From: Lycocorax pyrrhopterus obiensis
Lineage: Eukaryota; Chordata; Aves; Passeriformes; Paradisaeidae
Assembly (NCBI GenBank): GCA_014706295.1
Contig: JACSVZ010000001.1
Coordinates: 85,558,237 to 85,622,236, forward strand
DNA: 64,000 bases
Direction: 5' to 3'
In this document: positions 23,601 through 36,870 of the stretch, in pieces
Position numbering within the stretch: position 1 is the first letter of the stretch
Layout of the letters: the number at the start of each line of letters is the position of its first letter
Notes under the pieces: model-generated
The model's input: the letters and a program-made list of their open reading frames with translations, nothing else
What the model was told of the DNA's origin: nothing
Databases searched by the model: none
Position numbers and translations under genes: made by a program

Positions 23601-25464
23601 AACAGGAAAATAAGATTATTTGTTTTTTTCATAGAAAGATGCAAATAAAGGTGGTAGATCTTCTTCCTGGTTGTTGTGTTATGGCACAGATATGGAATGG
23701 ACAACCAAAGGGGAAAAGTTAGTTAGGTATTTGTTTTCAGTCTTTGACTTCTCCAGTGAAATGGAACTGAGACCTTGCTGAAAGCCTGATTGTATTGTCA
23801 GGACAGAGTCGGGGAGGGCAAATGAAATCAGAACAAAGAAATAAGATTCTTTCCTCCCCTCTGACCCAGTCTGAACTTGAGCTGAAGTGGTTTTGAAGGT
23901 GAAATTACGAAGATCCTTCATGTATGTGACAGCATCTTAGATTGAAACCTTACTCAGTTTCTTAAACGAATTGGGTCCCTGGGGGCTCGTGACTTGTGGG
24001 ATATCTTTGTGAAGTGCGAAAATCACCCCAACTAGAAACAGCCTGAGCTGAAAGACTGCAGGACTGTTCCAAGACTCTTCTCCTTGTCTGGATTGACATT
24101 GCTGGAACATAACCCACTGAATGTCTTGGTATACCAACTGCAGGTATACACAGAGAAAGGTTATACAGGTACTGATACACTGATGCTTGTATAAACCTTG
24201 AAAACAGAACTAAATAATAATTTGGCAAGAAATAGATGACACTTCAGTCCATAAGTTTTGTTATGTGTTCTCACAGCACTATTTTCCAACAGTGAATGTC
24301 TATATACTATTACCTAATTTGATGATAAACTTATCTCCTTTCTGTGTTTTTCTTTCTGTTAACAGTTACACCTTCATTGTGCAAAAGATCGTCAATAAAT
24401 GGTTACAAAGCCCAAGTGTTCTGGAAGAAAATCTTGACACATCCAAAACAAGGACTCTGATCTCTAAACTCCTGCAGAAGCATCTCTTCCTTAATCAGCT
24501 GCACTTTCAGTGAAGCAAAAAAAAATCTCGTAGAAATATAATAGAACTTAGAAGAATGAAAAGTAGACTGCTTACTTTTCTTTTTAAATGACGATTTTAG
24601 CAGAAGGAACGCACCAATTCTAACATAGTGTAAGTAAAAATCTAATGATCCAGTCAAGGGCATTTTTATTTGAAATAAGATGTAATGGTGTTCAGCAGGA
24701 AGAAAGAATTTTTAAATTGCATATAAATTAAATGAGACACAATTTCTCATTAAGATTTTTCATTAAAAATTTAAATAAATTTTACAATTTTATATTCAGT
24801 AGGTTCGGGTTTGTAAATACCCATGGCATAATCAGATAAATAATCCAAAAGACAAAGGTTTGGCCTGTTTTGTGGCAGAGTCAAAGTGATAGTCACTTGA
24901 GTCCTTTTTTTGTCCAGGAATCTTAGCAAACAGCTTGCAGGTTTATAGTTTCATTACCTTCTACAATAATAAACTTTTCCAGTAGTAATTCACATGCTCT
25001 GTGATTGTAAGATGAGAGGGAGTGAACATTCAAGTAAGGAGACAAGGCTGATCAGTCAATTAGTGGCCTTTAACATCTCTACTTTATAGAATATGTTTTC
25101 ACAGTTATCCAGTTCCTGCTTATAGAAAATAAATAAATGGGGAAAAAAGGAAAAAAACACCACAAATCCTCTCTCATAAAGTTCTTAATATCTTCAGGAT
25201 AGTCAAATTTTGCAGTAAGTAAGACTAAACAGATTTGACTCTATCTAGTGGGTTTGATTTCTATTCCTAATATCGGACATCTTACCCCACCACAATTATG
25301 CAAAGTGCACAAATAAATCAGTGCAGAGCAAAATCCGGGATTTCCCTCATTTTCTCCTTCACCTCATTGTATCTTTGGATTATGACTTTTGTGTTCCTTG
25401 ATTAACAGCTTCCCAGCTTCCACTGAAAGAATTTAGAGCTCCCTTCCACCTCACTCTTCCACTG
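20666..25464. other. Unique AT-rich stretch, no gene confirmed
   Basis: About 4.8 kb. No env-like or LTR sequence follows the pol relic. At 24366 a splice-acceptor-like tract (TTTCTTTCTGTTAACAG) precedes 49 open codons ending at 24513 (QKIVNKWLQSPSVLEE in part). It could be a terminal exon, but there is no partner exon or known domain. Other frames (71-88 codons) look like chance. Confidence 0.55.
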
Positions 25465-25600
25465 CAAGCCTGTTAGTCAAGTGACCAGGGCATTCACCTG
25501 AAGAAATGCAGTTTTAATCCCACTCTGTCTCATGAGGAAATTGAGCCCATGTCTCTCATTTCTTTGGTGGGAACTGCAGCCCTGAGCTAGCAGGAGTGAT
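25465..25600 (+). repeat. tRNA-like SINE relic (tentative)
   Basis: TTAGTCAAGTGACCAGGGCATTCACC resembles a Pol III A box region (only the short core is certain), and GTTTTAATCCC about 30 bases later resembles a B box. The following AGGAAATTGAGCCCATG is close to the reverse complement of the same kind of sequence. The whole recalls a sauropsid SINE-like repeat with an inverted second half. The copy is strongly decayed and the family is not named. Confidence 0.35.
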
Positions 25601-28600
25601 GATCTCGGCAGCAGACTACCAGATTTACTGACAAATGGCTGCTGAACTCTAAACAGGGGGAATCTGCTGCTTCTGGACCCGGCCATATTGACAGGTCCAC
25701 TTTAACAAGTATATATTATGCAAATCAAGGTCAGCGGTAACACCGCTTTTCCTCACTGTGCACTTTTGAATTAAAATAACCATGACTGATGTGTTTTGTG
25801 TTGGACTTAATGCTTCTCCAGTGGATTAGACATGATCTGAGACTACACTTGATGAACTGGGGCTCCTTGGGAATGTCCTCTCAATGACTCAGCGTAAATT
25901 TGGCATTTGTGGCAATGGCACTACCCACGCTTCTGAGTGTGCCTGGTTTCCTACCCTTAGGCCACTGAATTGCTACCAAATGATGAGGTCCTGTGTGGGA
26001 CCACTGCTTGCTGAGGGTTCTGGTCCTAATTTGCTGAATCAGAAGTATTTTTTCAGTATTCTTCTTAAATTTTTTCCCTTTCCTAATATGCCAGCCCAAC
26101 ATACATTGAAATGGCTTAATGACAGCTGCAGTGGTGTCAGACCGTATCACTACATCCACAGCTCTGACCCTCAACTGTGAAGCCATTCTTTAGGTGCATT
26201 ATCCCATCATATTACCTCTCTGCTAAAATATCACATACTACCAAATAAATAAAAGGCTATTTGAGTGCATTCATCAATGGCTGAACTTTTGATAAAACAA
26301 ATCAGTCATTAGGTTCAATCTTGTTCTATGTTATCTACCTGTTTCTTTCTAATAAAACTGTATTGCAAATTTGATACCACAGAGTTGATTATTTATATTC
26401 AGGAAAAAGTGATATATATATATATATAGGGAAAAAAGTGAGGAAAATCTTCTGTTCAGAGCAGATGAGTAGATAAGTAGAAGAACTTTAATTTGCCTGA
26501 GTTCCAGGTGAGAAGGCTGCATTTACCTTTGTTTACCTTTAGCTATATCTCTGGACCAGAACTGCACCTTTTATAAACTAGCTCGGTCAATCTGAAACCA
26601 GTGAAGCTAAACAGATTTATTTGAGGTGAGTTTTCTATCTTTAATATCCTTCATTCCAAGAACTAGCTCCACAGGATGGTGTGACAGCTAATGTGCCTTG
26701 GTATTTTGGAGCAAAAGGGTAGAGATAGACAAAAGTAACCTTTAGATACTGAATTCAATGTTGTGTTTACTCTGTTCTTCCCTGCTCCTAAACTTCAGAC
26801 AAAAAATTCGTTTGACAAGCTGACCAATACAACTTTCTTTAAATGTCCGTATCTCAAAATCAGAAAAGAGAAAATTTAAAGCTTTGTGAATACTTAGTGT
26901 AAAGTTGCTGCTGGTCTACCTTCTAAAATACAGACAAATAACTTTGATAATTGTTCTGTTTAATTCCAAATGAAATATGGAGACATATTTTAGGCAGTTT
27001 CATTGTTATTTAGATAACTGAAATTATAAACATATTTCTTACAATGCCTTTCATATTCTTACAATTTCTTACATATTTCTTAGATGAAATGGTACAACCT
27101 TTCCGTAAAACACTGCTTTTCAGGTGGAGATTACAGCTGCTCTTTAAATCTTTTCCATACTGTTGAGTTGAATAAGACAATGCTTATGATGGAGTTTCCT
27201 CTGCATTGCACAAAAGGTCAGACTCATTTTATGCTATCAAAATCTTCTGGAACTGTGTAAGCTCTGTGTCATCCTGGCTTCAACATTAATCTGCTGATGA
27301 GTCTTGGTGATCATTCCGCTCATCGCAGAAAAAGTAATTGCAGCCTTCACGGCAACAGACAGCCCAGAAAGCAAAGAAATGCAAGGAAAGTGTAAATAGT
27401 GCAGTGTAATTTCTTTGTTTAGTAAAAGCAAAGAGAGAAAGTTTGAAACATTTTTTTCCTAATGCACTGTGGAAGGCTTCAAAAAATGTATTAACTCCTT
27501 AAAAAACCCCAAACAACAGGCGAATGGCATAATTTTTTTATAACCCATTGATATACTGAAGCTATTGTATTAAATATGATTTATTTACACGTAGGGTTTC
27601 AGTTGAAACTATTCATTACCAAAGATAACAGGCACTGACATCACAATCAATGGTTCAGTTTGCCAATAAGTACAGGGTAGTCTGTCTGCAAGAAGAATTT
27701 TAAAAATGTGGTGATAGTGAACAGAAAGCAGTAGGATATCACAGTGCACCTGGACGAGGCAGTAGTCTGAGATCAATCAGTGGGAATCAGAAGATCCTCT
27801 TTCCAAGAGAACTTCCAAATTATTAAAAATAAACACAGGAAGACAGAATACAATAAGAACTCCTTCCAAACTGGAATTTGTTTTATATCATATTTTAGCT
27901 ACCCATAGCATGAGGGAATTAATTCTCCATGCAGAAATTGTGTTCATACTAATTTATAACTTCTCCCTTCATTAAAGGTCCACAATTCAACTTCCCTATA
28001 CTGAAACCACTTCAGGTTTTGCTTAAGTTTAAACATATGCCTAAGTCATGTTAAAACCAAAGAAGTTTTAGATGTGAGAATAACTCATTGCTACACTGAT
28101 ACAGACTTAATGGACCACTAGACATGTCTCTAGTGGATTAAATTGATAGAAAGAGCTCTGTTGATTGAAATGCTTTGTAGGTCAGGATCTATCTTCCCTC
28201 ACTCTGTGGAGACACTACAGTACTTGCTAATTTAGCCAAATGCATTTTACATACTTCCTTGTTGAATGGGTGTTTTAATTCAGAGTAACTACCTGGATGC
28301 TCTTTTCTCCATGCAAGTACCACAAGCCTCCAAGTACCTTAGCATAGGACTGAAAATGCTAAATTCTCATAAAAAATAAGCAATAAAAAAATTAGTAGTT
28401 TGGGCTGAAGTTCCTTTCTAGCAGTCTCCAGAAATTATTGCTTCAGGTACTGACTGAAGTGTTTTCAGTCAGAATATTTTATTCCATCTCTCTATTTAAA
28501 CCAATCTGACTAATATTATTAAAAAAGTATAGAAGTAATTACTTTATAAGAAAGGCGCTTACTGAACACTTTCCTACATACTTACCTGTGTACTAACCTG

Positions 28601-29979
28601 TAATGTGTCTTTGTGGTAAGAGGTGTTTTTACAAAGGCAGCAAACATTAAAAAGTAGTTTATGTTTTAATAATAAGATGAGGAAAAACTTCTATTTATTG
28701 ATTACATGGTATTTTCATTTAGTAATATTTTACTCCTCACTTTCACATGAGAAATTGAAGCCAACAGCAGTTCCACAGATAAAGAAAAAAGTCTGAACTA
28801 AAAGGTCTTTTTGCTGGACCATTTTCCTTGCAGAATGGGTTTTGGGTAACATTCTCAGTACAGAATGTGCAATCGGATTCTGCACCGTAGAGGAGAGATT
28901 TGCATCCACAGGCATACTGAAAAGAGTGTTTTGGCATGAGTTTCTAATTAGTCCTCCTTAGGCCAAATTTGTTCTCACTTGCACTGGTCATCAAATTTGC
29001 CATTTGCAATTTATATTGAGGAAAGTGAAAGAGGAAATCTATTTTCTTAATTCTGTCCTTATTTTCATACTTTATTGACAAATAACCTGTAACAATCTAG
29101 ATGTTATTGAGCTTCCCCTGCCTGTGATTCCTTGAGTTTTATTAGTAGCATTTTTTGGAGGAGTAGATTTGATTTCTGTCAGCATAAGTTTATTGTTCTC
29201 AAATTCTAGAAGGGGAGGAAATCCACACTGAAGCACTCGTCAGCTGGTCCCCTGTGATGCTGAATCCTCAGGATGAATTGAGAACATATTTTCCTTTTAG
29301 CCTTGCAGCTCTTAATCTCCTTGGGGTTCAGAACAGACAGCGGACTTCCACTAGACCTCTGAAACACTGAACCTTGCAGCATGATTTAAGAATGTTTTTC
29401 ATTTTAGGCTTGCAGACTTAAGACTCCCAAGAACAGGAAAATATGGCACGTTTAGCTGTATATCTGCAGCTCCAATTCCCAATGGTTTGTTTTTCTGTTT
29501 GTTTTGGAGAAACTTTTCTTTTCTAATCTTCTTTCAGTTAAAATTAAAGAAAAAATCAGACATCCAAACTTCCAGTAAATGCTTGCATACTCGTAATTCC
29601 CATTATGATGCAATCAGAGTTTTTCTTCTAATTCCAGTGTCTAGAGATTTGCAGGGCAGCAGAAGAGAAAAGCAAAACACATTTTTTGAAAAACAATATA
29701 CTAAGTGGATCGTGATGCCCACAGGCAAACAAAGGAAAGTCAAGAATATGATGCAAGTGACAGACTTTATGCGGCTGCAAGTGGACAAGAAAATGGAAGT
29801 CGAAGTTAAATGCTCGTTAAGTGTTAAAGAAGCAGAGGAGTTAAGGGTTCATTCAGATAGGATCTAAGGGAACTCTTACACTATGAACAGCATTATACTG
29901 CTGGTGGCAGAGAGCAAAATGTTTGGAGCTTGAGTTCAGTTCAAAGAGAAACCCAAGAATATGTCTGGACCTATCTACA
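25601..29979. other. Unique AT-rich stretch, no gene seen
   Basis: Contains a pure (AT)n run at 26412-26428. At 25881-26186 both strands stay open for about 100 codons without a recognisable product. At 29487-29867 a 126-codon plus-strand frame begins with a Phe/Leu-rich segment and ends with a charged segment (MQVTDFMRLQVDKKMEVEV); it has no motif that I recognise and is scored as probably chance. 27530-27680 looks conserved-like but is untested. Confidence 0.55.
26412..26428. repeat. (AT)n microsatellite
   Basis: Seventeen bases of perfectly alternating A and T. Confidence 0.9.
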
Positions 29980-31208
29980 AATCATAGAATCAAAGAATAG
30001 TTAAGGTTGGAAAGGACCACAGTGGGGTCATCTGGCCAAACCTCCCTGATGCAGCAGAGTTTTCCTGGAACACATTGCGCAGGATTGTGTCCAGATGGTT
30101 CTAGGTGACTGCATCAGTAAAACACAGTAGCTAAACATTGCACCCAACTGGAGAGGAAAGCCCAGGCTAGAAAACCCCTTCAGCCTTCTCCTTTCTGGTC
30201 CTAATGAATCTAATTCCCTTAGTCTCCCCTCACACATCATGTGCTCTTATCCCCAGCCATCTTTGTTGATGCTTCTCTGGATTTCCTCCAGCCTGTCAGT
30301 GACTTTCTCACATTGCTGAGTCCAAACCTAGACATAATGCTTCCCATGTGTCCATACAAGGGCCAAAGAGAGGAAATAACCGTTTCCCTCAATGTACTAG
30401 CTATGATATTAAAGCAGTATGTGGGTAAGCCCTTATTGCTGCAGAGGCGTACTGCCAGCTTGTGTTCAACTTGTTCAGCATGAGGACCTCCATCTCATGT
30501 TCTACAAGGCTGCTTTCATGTCAGCCCGCCCTCAGACTTTGTTTTACATGGGCTTATTATGCATCACATAGTTTATATTTGGCTAAAATTAGTGAGCTTT
30601 GTGGCAGTCTATTTCTCCAGCATGTTGAGATCCCTCTAAAAAAAAGCCCTGCTCTCTGCCCAGCAAGTTGTTCATTCGTCCTTGGTTTGAATCTGGTTTT
30701 GGCACACTCGCGTCAAATTCCAAGTCATTACTTACAGGAAAATACATCCAAGCAGTACTGATCCCAGAGGAAATGTCATTCATAACTGGCTACCAGTGGG
30801 ATTTCACTGAACCTGCCAGTTCAGTCATTTGACTACACATTTTGTATTCAACACATTTAGTATATTGACTAGATTTAGACTTCTGAATGAAATAATAGTA
30901 TGGAATATCTGATGAAAACCTTGTTACAGTCAAGGGAAATTATGTCCACTGGTCTTACATCACTTGCAAAACCACTTCTCTCACTGTAGAAGGCACAACT
31001 TGCATTTGGTCAGTCCACAGTGACTGTTTGCAGTCATTTTACTGTTCTTCAAAGGCCTGGATGCAGATTTCAGGAGGTTTTGCTTCACAACCTTCCCAGA
31101 GACTGAAGCGAGACTTAGAGTTTCCAAGATCCTCCTTTTTGTCCTTTTTGAGGTGATATTGGTCAGCTCCCTCAGCACTCTCAGATGGACTTTAGCTGGG
31201 ATGCAGAA
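29980..31208 (-). mobile_element. CR1 LINE fragment of about 1.2 kb, 3' end and RT relic
   Basis: The plus strand opens with ATCATAGAATCAAAGAATAG and GGTTGGAAAGGACCAC, the reverse complement of a CR1 3' end, so the element is on the minus strand with its 3' end at about 29980. Landmarks follow in the expected order: CTCCAGCCTGTCAGTGACTT, GAAAACCTTGTTACAGTCAAG with CATGT-type RT codons reversed (30917 on), CACAACCTTCCCAGAGACTGA (31088 on) and TCCAAGATCCTCCTTTTTGTCC. Beyond this, GGTCAGCTCCCTCAGCACTCTCAG (31164 on; first 20 bases diagnostic) corresponds to upstream RT codons after an internal deletion. Frameshifts prevent translation. It is the longest CR1 copy in the window other than the nested one. 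Confidence 0.88.
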
Positions 31209-33032
31209 ACTAATATCATATTGACATTTTCTTAATAGACCCACATTTATAAATTAACAAGTTAACAAGTTTCAATTTCTGTTCTTCTAGCTGTTTGCAT
31301 TTCTACAAAACTTCTGTTACGTGACCTCTTTTGAAGAGGTAAGATTAATTTCCAGGCTTCAGAAATGTGCAACTCGTCTGAAAATTTGGCTGGACAATTC
31401 TGTATTTCCTCTTCTGCTTCAAAGAGAAACTGCACACTACAAATCAGATAAACCACAGCTAAACCCCTTTCTCTTCCCAAGCCATATGGCTATGTCCTTT
31501 CTTGTCCTCTGAGGCCCACAAACATCATCTCATCTAAAGTACACTAAGTCATTAAGCTCCACAATTAGTGGGGCTCAGATCCTTTTCTTCCTTTAATTTT
31601 TTATTTCTACGCTTAATGCCACACCAGAAGTACACTCGCATTAGAGCCGTTTATTTGCTGAACTGAAAAATCGATGTGTTCACATCTAATTGACAAGCTT
31701 AATTTGAGCAATTGCATATATCTAGTAAGACCACTTTTCATACAGGGCTTTCTGCATGCGAATCTCAGATTACTCCTAGAAGAAATTGGTATCATTATCT
31801 GTAGCTTCCAGACAGCTAACTTGAACCATAGATGCTTACTGAAGTATTCCTGCAGGCCAGAAGCAGAGTAAGAATGGCAGCACAGCTTGATTAAGTGCTC
31901 AACCAATGTTGTTTCCCTTGGCTGTCTTAAAGCAACCCTCCTTAAAGCTCTCCAAAGCACATCAAATATTTTAGTTTTGAATTTTCAACTTGGACAGCAT
32001 AAAACACATGGACTTCTGTCCCTCTATATCAAAGAATCAAAGCCAGGCAGCTACATGGCACAACACACTTGGTTACAAGGGCTTTCTTGCTTACTAAAGA
32101 AGAAAAAAACCCCACACTTTTACTTTTCATACGATGTAATAATGCTATGGGCTTTAACCTATAAATCCTCTGAGTATTTTCATCTTGATAGGGTTACCGC
32201 CTCATAGATAGGAGACTCTTTTTTGTAGTAATAAGACTTTTCTCAAGTTCAGGCCTGAATAAAAATAATTTAAAAAGAACAAAGAAAAAGATCAGGCAGT
32301 ATTTCAGGACTTGAGATATGCATGTAATTGGGGCTTTCTGACATATCTAAACTAAAACAAATGCATATGTGTCTTAAAGAACTTATTTTTAAAAAGGCCT
32401 ATTTGTTACCTTATTCATAAATTAAGTAGCTAGTTTAAGATATTTGTGACCAGATTTGTTTTCTACCGTTTGAACATATGTGAAGTACTGTGGTATTTTA
32501 TCTTTCCTGAAAAGGTTTTATTTGGTGTAATTTTTGATCATGCATATATTGTGAAAAGTCATTATCTCGCTAACATCTCTTCTTCACTCAGGGACATCGG
32601 TTTATATAAGACTATTAAAGAAACTTTTAACAGGAACTTTTTAAAATGCCCCAGTCAATGTTGCCAAGACTTCTAAAACAGCTTTTTAAACTTCTTCCTT
32701 TGCTGAATTGCTTTATCCTATTGGTCATTTCTATGTTGGATTCTACATTAAAAAATAAAGGATCTATTTATTCTCCTGACACCTTTTATATCTTTTATCT
32801 CTTCTTTAAGAAAACATCTGGCCATTAGCATACTAATAGCATCTCTGCTGGTTCTTAATGGAGCTTCTTTTATCTTTATGATACCATCTGGTTTCAAGTT
32901 ACTTTTAAAGAAAAAAAATGGGTAAAAAAGTTAAACATCCCAAAGGCTGTCCTCTTTGTTGTTGAAAAAGACTGTATGTAGGTATCTAGTGCCGTACTTT
33001 GCTGAATCTCTTCTCCCTGGTGCAAGAGATGC
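31209..33032. other. Unique stretch, no gene confirmed
   Basis: Holds a 48-base interval (31291-31338) bounded by an acceptor-like TTTCTGTTCTTCTAG and a donor-like GAGGTAAGAT, open in one frame. This could be a micro-exon but is probably coincidence. Minus-strand frame of 115 codons at 31613-31960 and plus-strand frame of 106 codons at 31887-32207 have no recognised motif. Confidence 0.5.
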
Positions 33033-33165
33033 AATCCTAGCCTGGTTTGGGTTGGAAGGGACCTTAAAGACCATTTAGTTCCCATCCCTTCATGCCGTGG
33101 GCAGAGACACCTTCCACTAGACCAGACTGGTCAGAGCCTCATCCAGCCTGGCCTTGTCCACCTAT
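33033..33165 (-). mobile_element. CR1 LINE 3' tail
   Basis: GTTTGGGTTGGAAGGGACCTTAAAGACCATTTAG is the reverse complement of a classic CR1 3' end (GGGACCTTAAAGA type). It is followed by CATGCCGTGGGCAGAGACACC and GGCCAGGC-type sequence reversed (CAGCCTGGCCTTGTCCACC). Only about 130 bp remain: the very end of ORF2 and the 3' UTR. The terminal GAATCATAGA repeat is missing or decayed. Confidence 0.93.
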
Positions 33166-34374
33166 CCCACTCTCATGTCTTCAAAAGTGGCTCGATGCAC
33201 AGCAAATAATTAGGTGTGTAGCGATACTTTGCCTTCCAAGTTTTGCAGGTATCTGGGGAGAAATGCCACACTGACAAAGGTACAAAAGTGAAATTTACTT
33301 CTTCCTATCTGAATAACAACAACAACAATGATGATGATAACAACAGTAATAATAATACTGCTCACTACACAGGAGAGAAAAAGTTAGGGTAACTCCACTA
33401 TTTGCCTCCCTTTCCTTCTCATTTCTTTGAAAGAAGAGAACCTGTGTTACACAGCAGAACAAACCTGGGTGGGATGAACAGTGGGATACAACCTTGCTCT
33501 TCATCATTCCTCAGGCCAGCTGAAGGAATCCTGAATACATTACACTAAGTACTCAGAAGAATTCTGCTTGCAATGTTTGCTTTGCTGTATCAGCTCTGAC
33601 CTACATAGGTTACTTCTTCGGTTGGCATCATGCCTGTTGGACCTTCTGAAATGTGGAATACAGTGCCTTTGTTTTTTATGAGAAAATGCTTTTAAATATT
33701 TCATATATTTTTGTCATACCCTGTATTCTTTTCTTGTAATATCACTGTTGGATAAAAATAAATTAAGGTTGCTCAAGATAATAAAACAACTGCTCTTATA
33801 ACAAAAAATTCAGGTGAATCAAAGTCCAAAAGTTTGTTGTTGGGAAGTGTGAATGTTCAAGGTCTTCATAAACCTGAGACGTCTTTCAATGTCATCAGGC
33901 TTTTACTAATTAATTACTTGTGAATAAATGTTTCAACAACTGGCTACTAGGCAAAATCCTCTGAGGTTCACAGCCAACACCTTTAAAGTGTTGAGATAGT
34001 AGTACAATGCTACACCACTTCAAGTTGTACTCATCAATCACATATTTTTCAGTAAGTTCAGATATTTTTGCCTGTATTTTGATGAAAGATCTTGATTGAT
34101 AACATGCAGCCTTCTAGTGTATAAAAATTAGATTAAGGCACAAAATCCAAAGACGTCTCAAAGACCTTTGATGGTGTTCATGGGCATGCTGGTACAGGTG
34201 TTCATACAGCTGCGGAGCTTTCTTCTGAGTTCTGAATATCAAAAACCAATGATTTGGCAGACATCACAAGGTGGTGCTGATACACATATCTTTCATGCTG
34301 TTTTTCTTTAGTGAGCAAATATTGCCCAGTCTTGGGAAGAAATTGTATTGCTGTGAGGTTTGGTTATGCAAAGA
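33166..34374. other. Unique stretch with a mixed trinucleotide repeat
   Basis: No gene seen. Only the simple repeat at 33312-33357 stands out. Confidence 0.65.
33312..33357. repeat. Compound trinucleotide repeat (AAC/ATG/AAT)
   Basis: AACAACAACAACA, ATGATGATGA and AATAATAATA runs in succession. They probably derive from one ancestral triplet array that decayed and re-expanded. Confidence 0.9.
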
Positions 34375-34525
34375 TCCCTGGAAGTGGCTATCCATGGAAG
34401 TGTTCAAGGCCAGGCTGGATGGGGCTCTGAGCAGCCTAGTCAAGTGGAAATTGTCCTTGTCTGAGACAGGGGGATAGGAACAAGGTGATCTTTAACGTCA
34501 CTTCCAACACAAGGTATTCTATGAA
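34375..34525 (+). mobile_element. CR1 LINE 3' tail
   Basis: Plus-strand translation gives SMEVFKARLDGALSSLVKW (within 34390-34446), the C-terminus of CR1 ORF2. It continues through a shortened 3' UTR to CACTTCCAACACAAGGTATTCTATGA, a typical CR1 3' terminus, near 34525. The copy is 5'-truncated and inactive. Confidence 0.93.
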
Positions 34526-36754
34526 AAACAGTTACGACTGGACGTTTTGGGAAATGAAGCCCTCCATCCCCCTGCCTCTTCCACAGCTCAGTTCAGTGAT
34601 GTGTGGGGCTCTGCTGTGCTGTCAGGTCCCTCTGTGTAGTCCAGTAGCCCCTGAAAGAACTGCCAATTGCTTCTGCCCCTCTGTTGGTCTGAAATGCATT
34701 TTGTTGACTGGAGGCAGAAATACAAGAGAGCTTTGCTCTGCTACTTACATTCACAAAGTACTTTCCAGCAACATCAGGTCCAGTATCCTAAACAATATCT
34801 ACTTTGTTTTATGGCATATTTCCCAACCTTGCTGTAGTCAGAGATCATAGCTAACAGAAAAGAAATTCTGCACATTCATTTCTGAGAAGAAAAGTCCATT
34901 GTGAGGTACAGCTGTAACCCAGCAGATCCACTCCAAATATCGCTACATTTCTGTGCCATGTATTTCAATATACTACAGGCATCTGGGGAAATATGTTGCA
35001 GGCATTTAATATTTTTTGGAATCACTTTAACAAAAATTGGAATATACCTCTTCGAGAAAATGAAAATGATTATGCTGTCTCTGTCTTTGATCCTTCAGTC
35101 TCATTATCCAATTTTATTCCTATACCATCTGTAAGAAATATATTCTTATTTTTCTCTCTCCAAAAATTTTTGTTTAAAACACTAAAAATGTAAATTTAGA
35201 TCTTAGTGCATTCTTACGTGCTGTAGTGGGCTGTAATAATGATGTTGATGTTATTGTCACTACTACTGACGCAAACACCTAATCAGCAGAGCTGTTGTTT
35301 CAGGCTCTCTGAAAAATTCGAGCAAATTTCACTGTGCATGCCTGGATATTTTTAGAACATGTTGTTTGTAAACATGATTTGTAGAGTATTTTAAAAAGAC
35401 AGTTGAGACTGAAGAAAAACTGTGTAGAAGAAAGAAAAAAGGTCTTTCAACTTCAGCTAGTCCTTTATCAAATTAAAATATATATATTTATATAAATGTG
35501 AAAAGTACTTTTTAGCTTTCTTCAATGGTCTCTGGCATAGAAATAATAATAATATGGCAGGTTAACTCTTTGTTGCAGGGCCAAACTAATGGGTCATAAA
35601 CCTGTCACAACATTTCTGCATTTGTTAAAGTCAGTGGTAAGATTCCCTCTGGTATTAGACCAAAGGAGATCTGACCTGCAGACTACTCCTGTGACACTGA
35701 ATACACAAAACTTCCTCATCAATTTGGAGATGTGAGATCAGCTCTGTAGATGGCAGCAACTGATTATCTGTTTGTAATCGTAGTATCAGCATCTCAGACT
35801 CTCAAATCATCCACTCTCAAAACCTGGTGCAGTTTTTTTTGTGTGAAAAGAGCAGCTTTTCCCCATTCTTCATGACTTACTTTAATTAAGCTCCCAGGGT
35901 TTGCTCAGTATCATCCTTCTGTTTTCTAGTTTATTAGCTGTGGTCTGGAAAGCCATTGGACTGATTTTCCAAGAGAAGTGTAACTGGTTAGTCATCTGCT
36001 ACTCTAAATATGTTTGTTTTCCAGAACTACTAGGAGTTTAGTGCATTTTTTTAAAATTGCTTCTTCAAGGATCTCCTACAGATCTGTTAGGTTTTTATGA
36101 CACTTCATCTCCCTTACTGGATCACAGCAAATGATTTTATTTTTCATTTGCTGCAGAAGAAGAGCAAACATAATTTTGTTTAATGTCAGCAAGCTTTAAA
36201 GAGTTGATATTTAACTTGTGTTAATTAGGAATAGTTTTTTAACACGTTTTCTGTCTCTTTACTTATAGAAGAAAGACAATTAGAATAGATAATGTCTAAT
36301 GTCATCTCAGTTCTCCAACCACTGTCTTGATTTTCACATAGGTCACATTTATGAAATGTCAATGTATTCAGATGCATTTGTTATTCTAATTCAGCCATTT
36401 TATTTAAATATTCTCATGAAGATGTAACAGATAAAACTGGACAAAACTCTCATTGGTGTCTTGAGAAGAATTTCAATTGATTCTTCTTTCAAATCTTTAA
36501 AGAGCGTTTCATATATTCCCACCAAAATAACAATGACACCAATCGTAGGAAAGCAGTATGTTTACGCAATTTGTTGCTTAGTGTTACAATGAGTCAGATT
36601 CTGATGGGTCTTATGCTTTTTCTACAAATAACTCCGCAAATGAACATTAATGACCTCACTGGGGTCTCTTGTTTCCATTGTCATTGGTATTTGACCCAAA
36701 AAGGACACCCTCAAACTTAGTACAGTGTGTTTGGTCTGTAAATTGAAAGGCACC
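34526..36754. other. Unique AT-rich stretch, no gene seen
   Basis: A 121-codon plus-strand frame at 34485-34850 starts inside the CR1 tail and is Cys/Ser/Leu-rich, with no domain. No repeat ends recognised after 34525. Confidence 0.6.
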
Positions 36755-36870
36755 TTAAAATGACAATCAGTATCACTATCCCTTCTTTGCAGATGGAGAA
36801 AGTTGGGAGAACAGTCTTACTAAAAAGGCCAGATGTAAGTTCAAATCCTGTTGACTGTCTTATATTTCAT
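36755..36870 (-). repeat. MIR-like ancient SINE relic
   Basis: TTCTTTGCAGATGGAGAAAGTTGGGAGAACAG (36783 on) follows the reverse complement of the MIR core region (usually ...TTTTACAGATGAGGAAACTGAGG). It is followed after a deletion by GTTCAAATCCTGTTGACTGTC (36839 on), the reversed counterpart of the tRNA-related part. The order is right for a minus-strand MIR, but divergence is high. Confidence 0.45.

Noticed and set aside
29487..29867. 126-codon open frame with a charged C-terminal part
   Set aside because: No recognisable domain, AT-rich surroundings and no splice or promoter support; kept only as a note.
36835..36860. B-box-like GTTCAAATCC suggesting a tRNA gene
   Set aside because: No A box, acceptor stem or anticodon arm can be drawn around it; the context fits a reversed MIR relic better.
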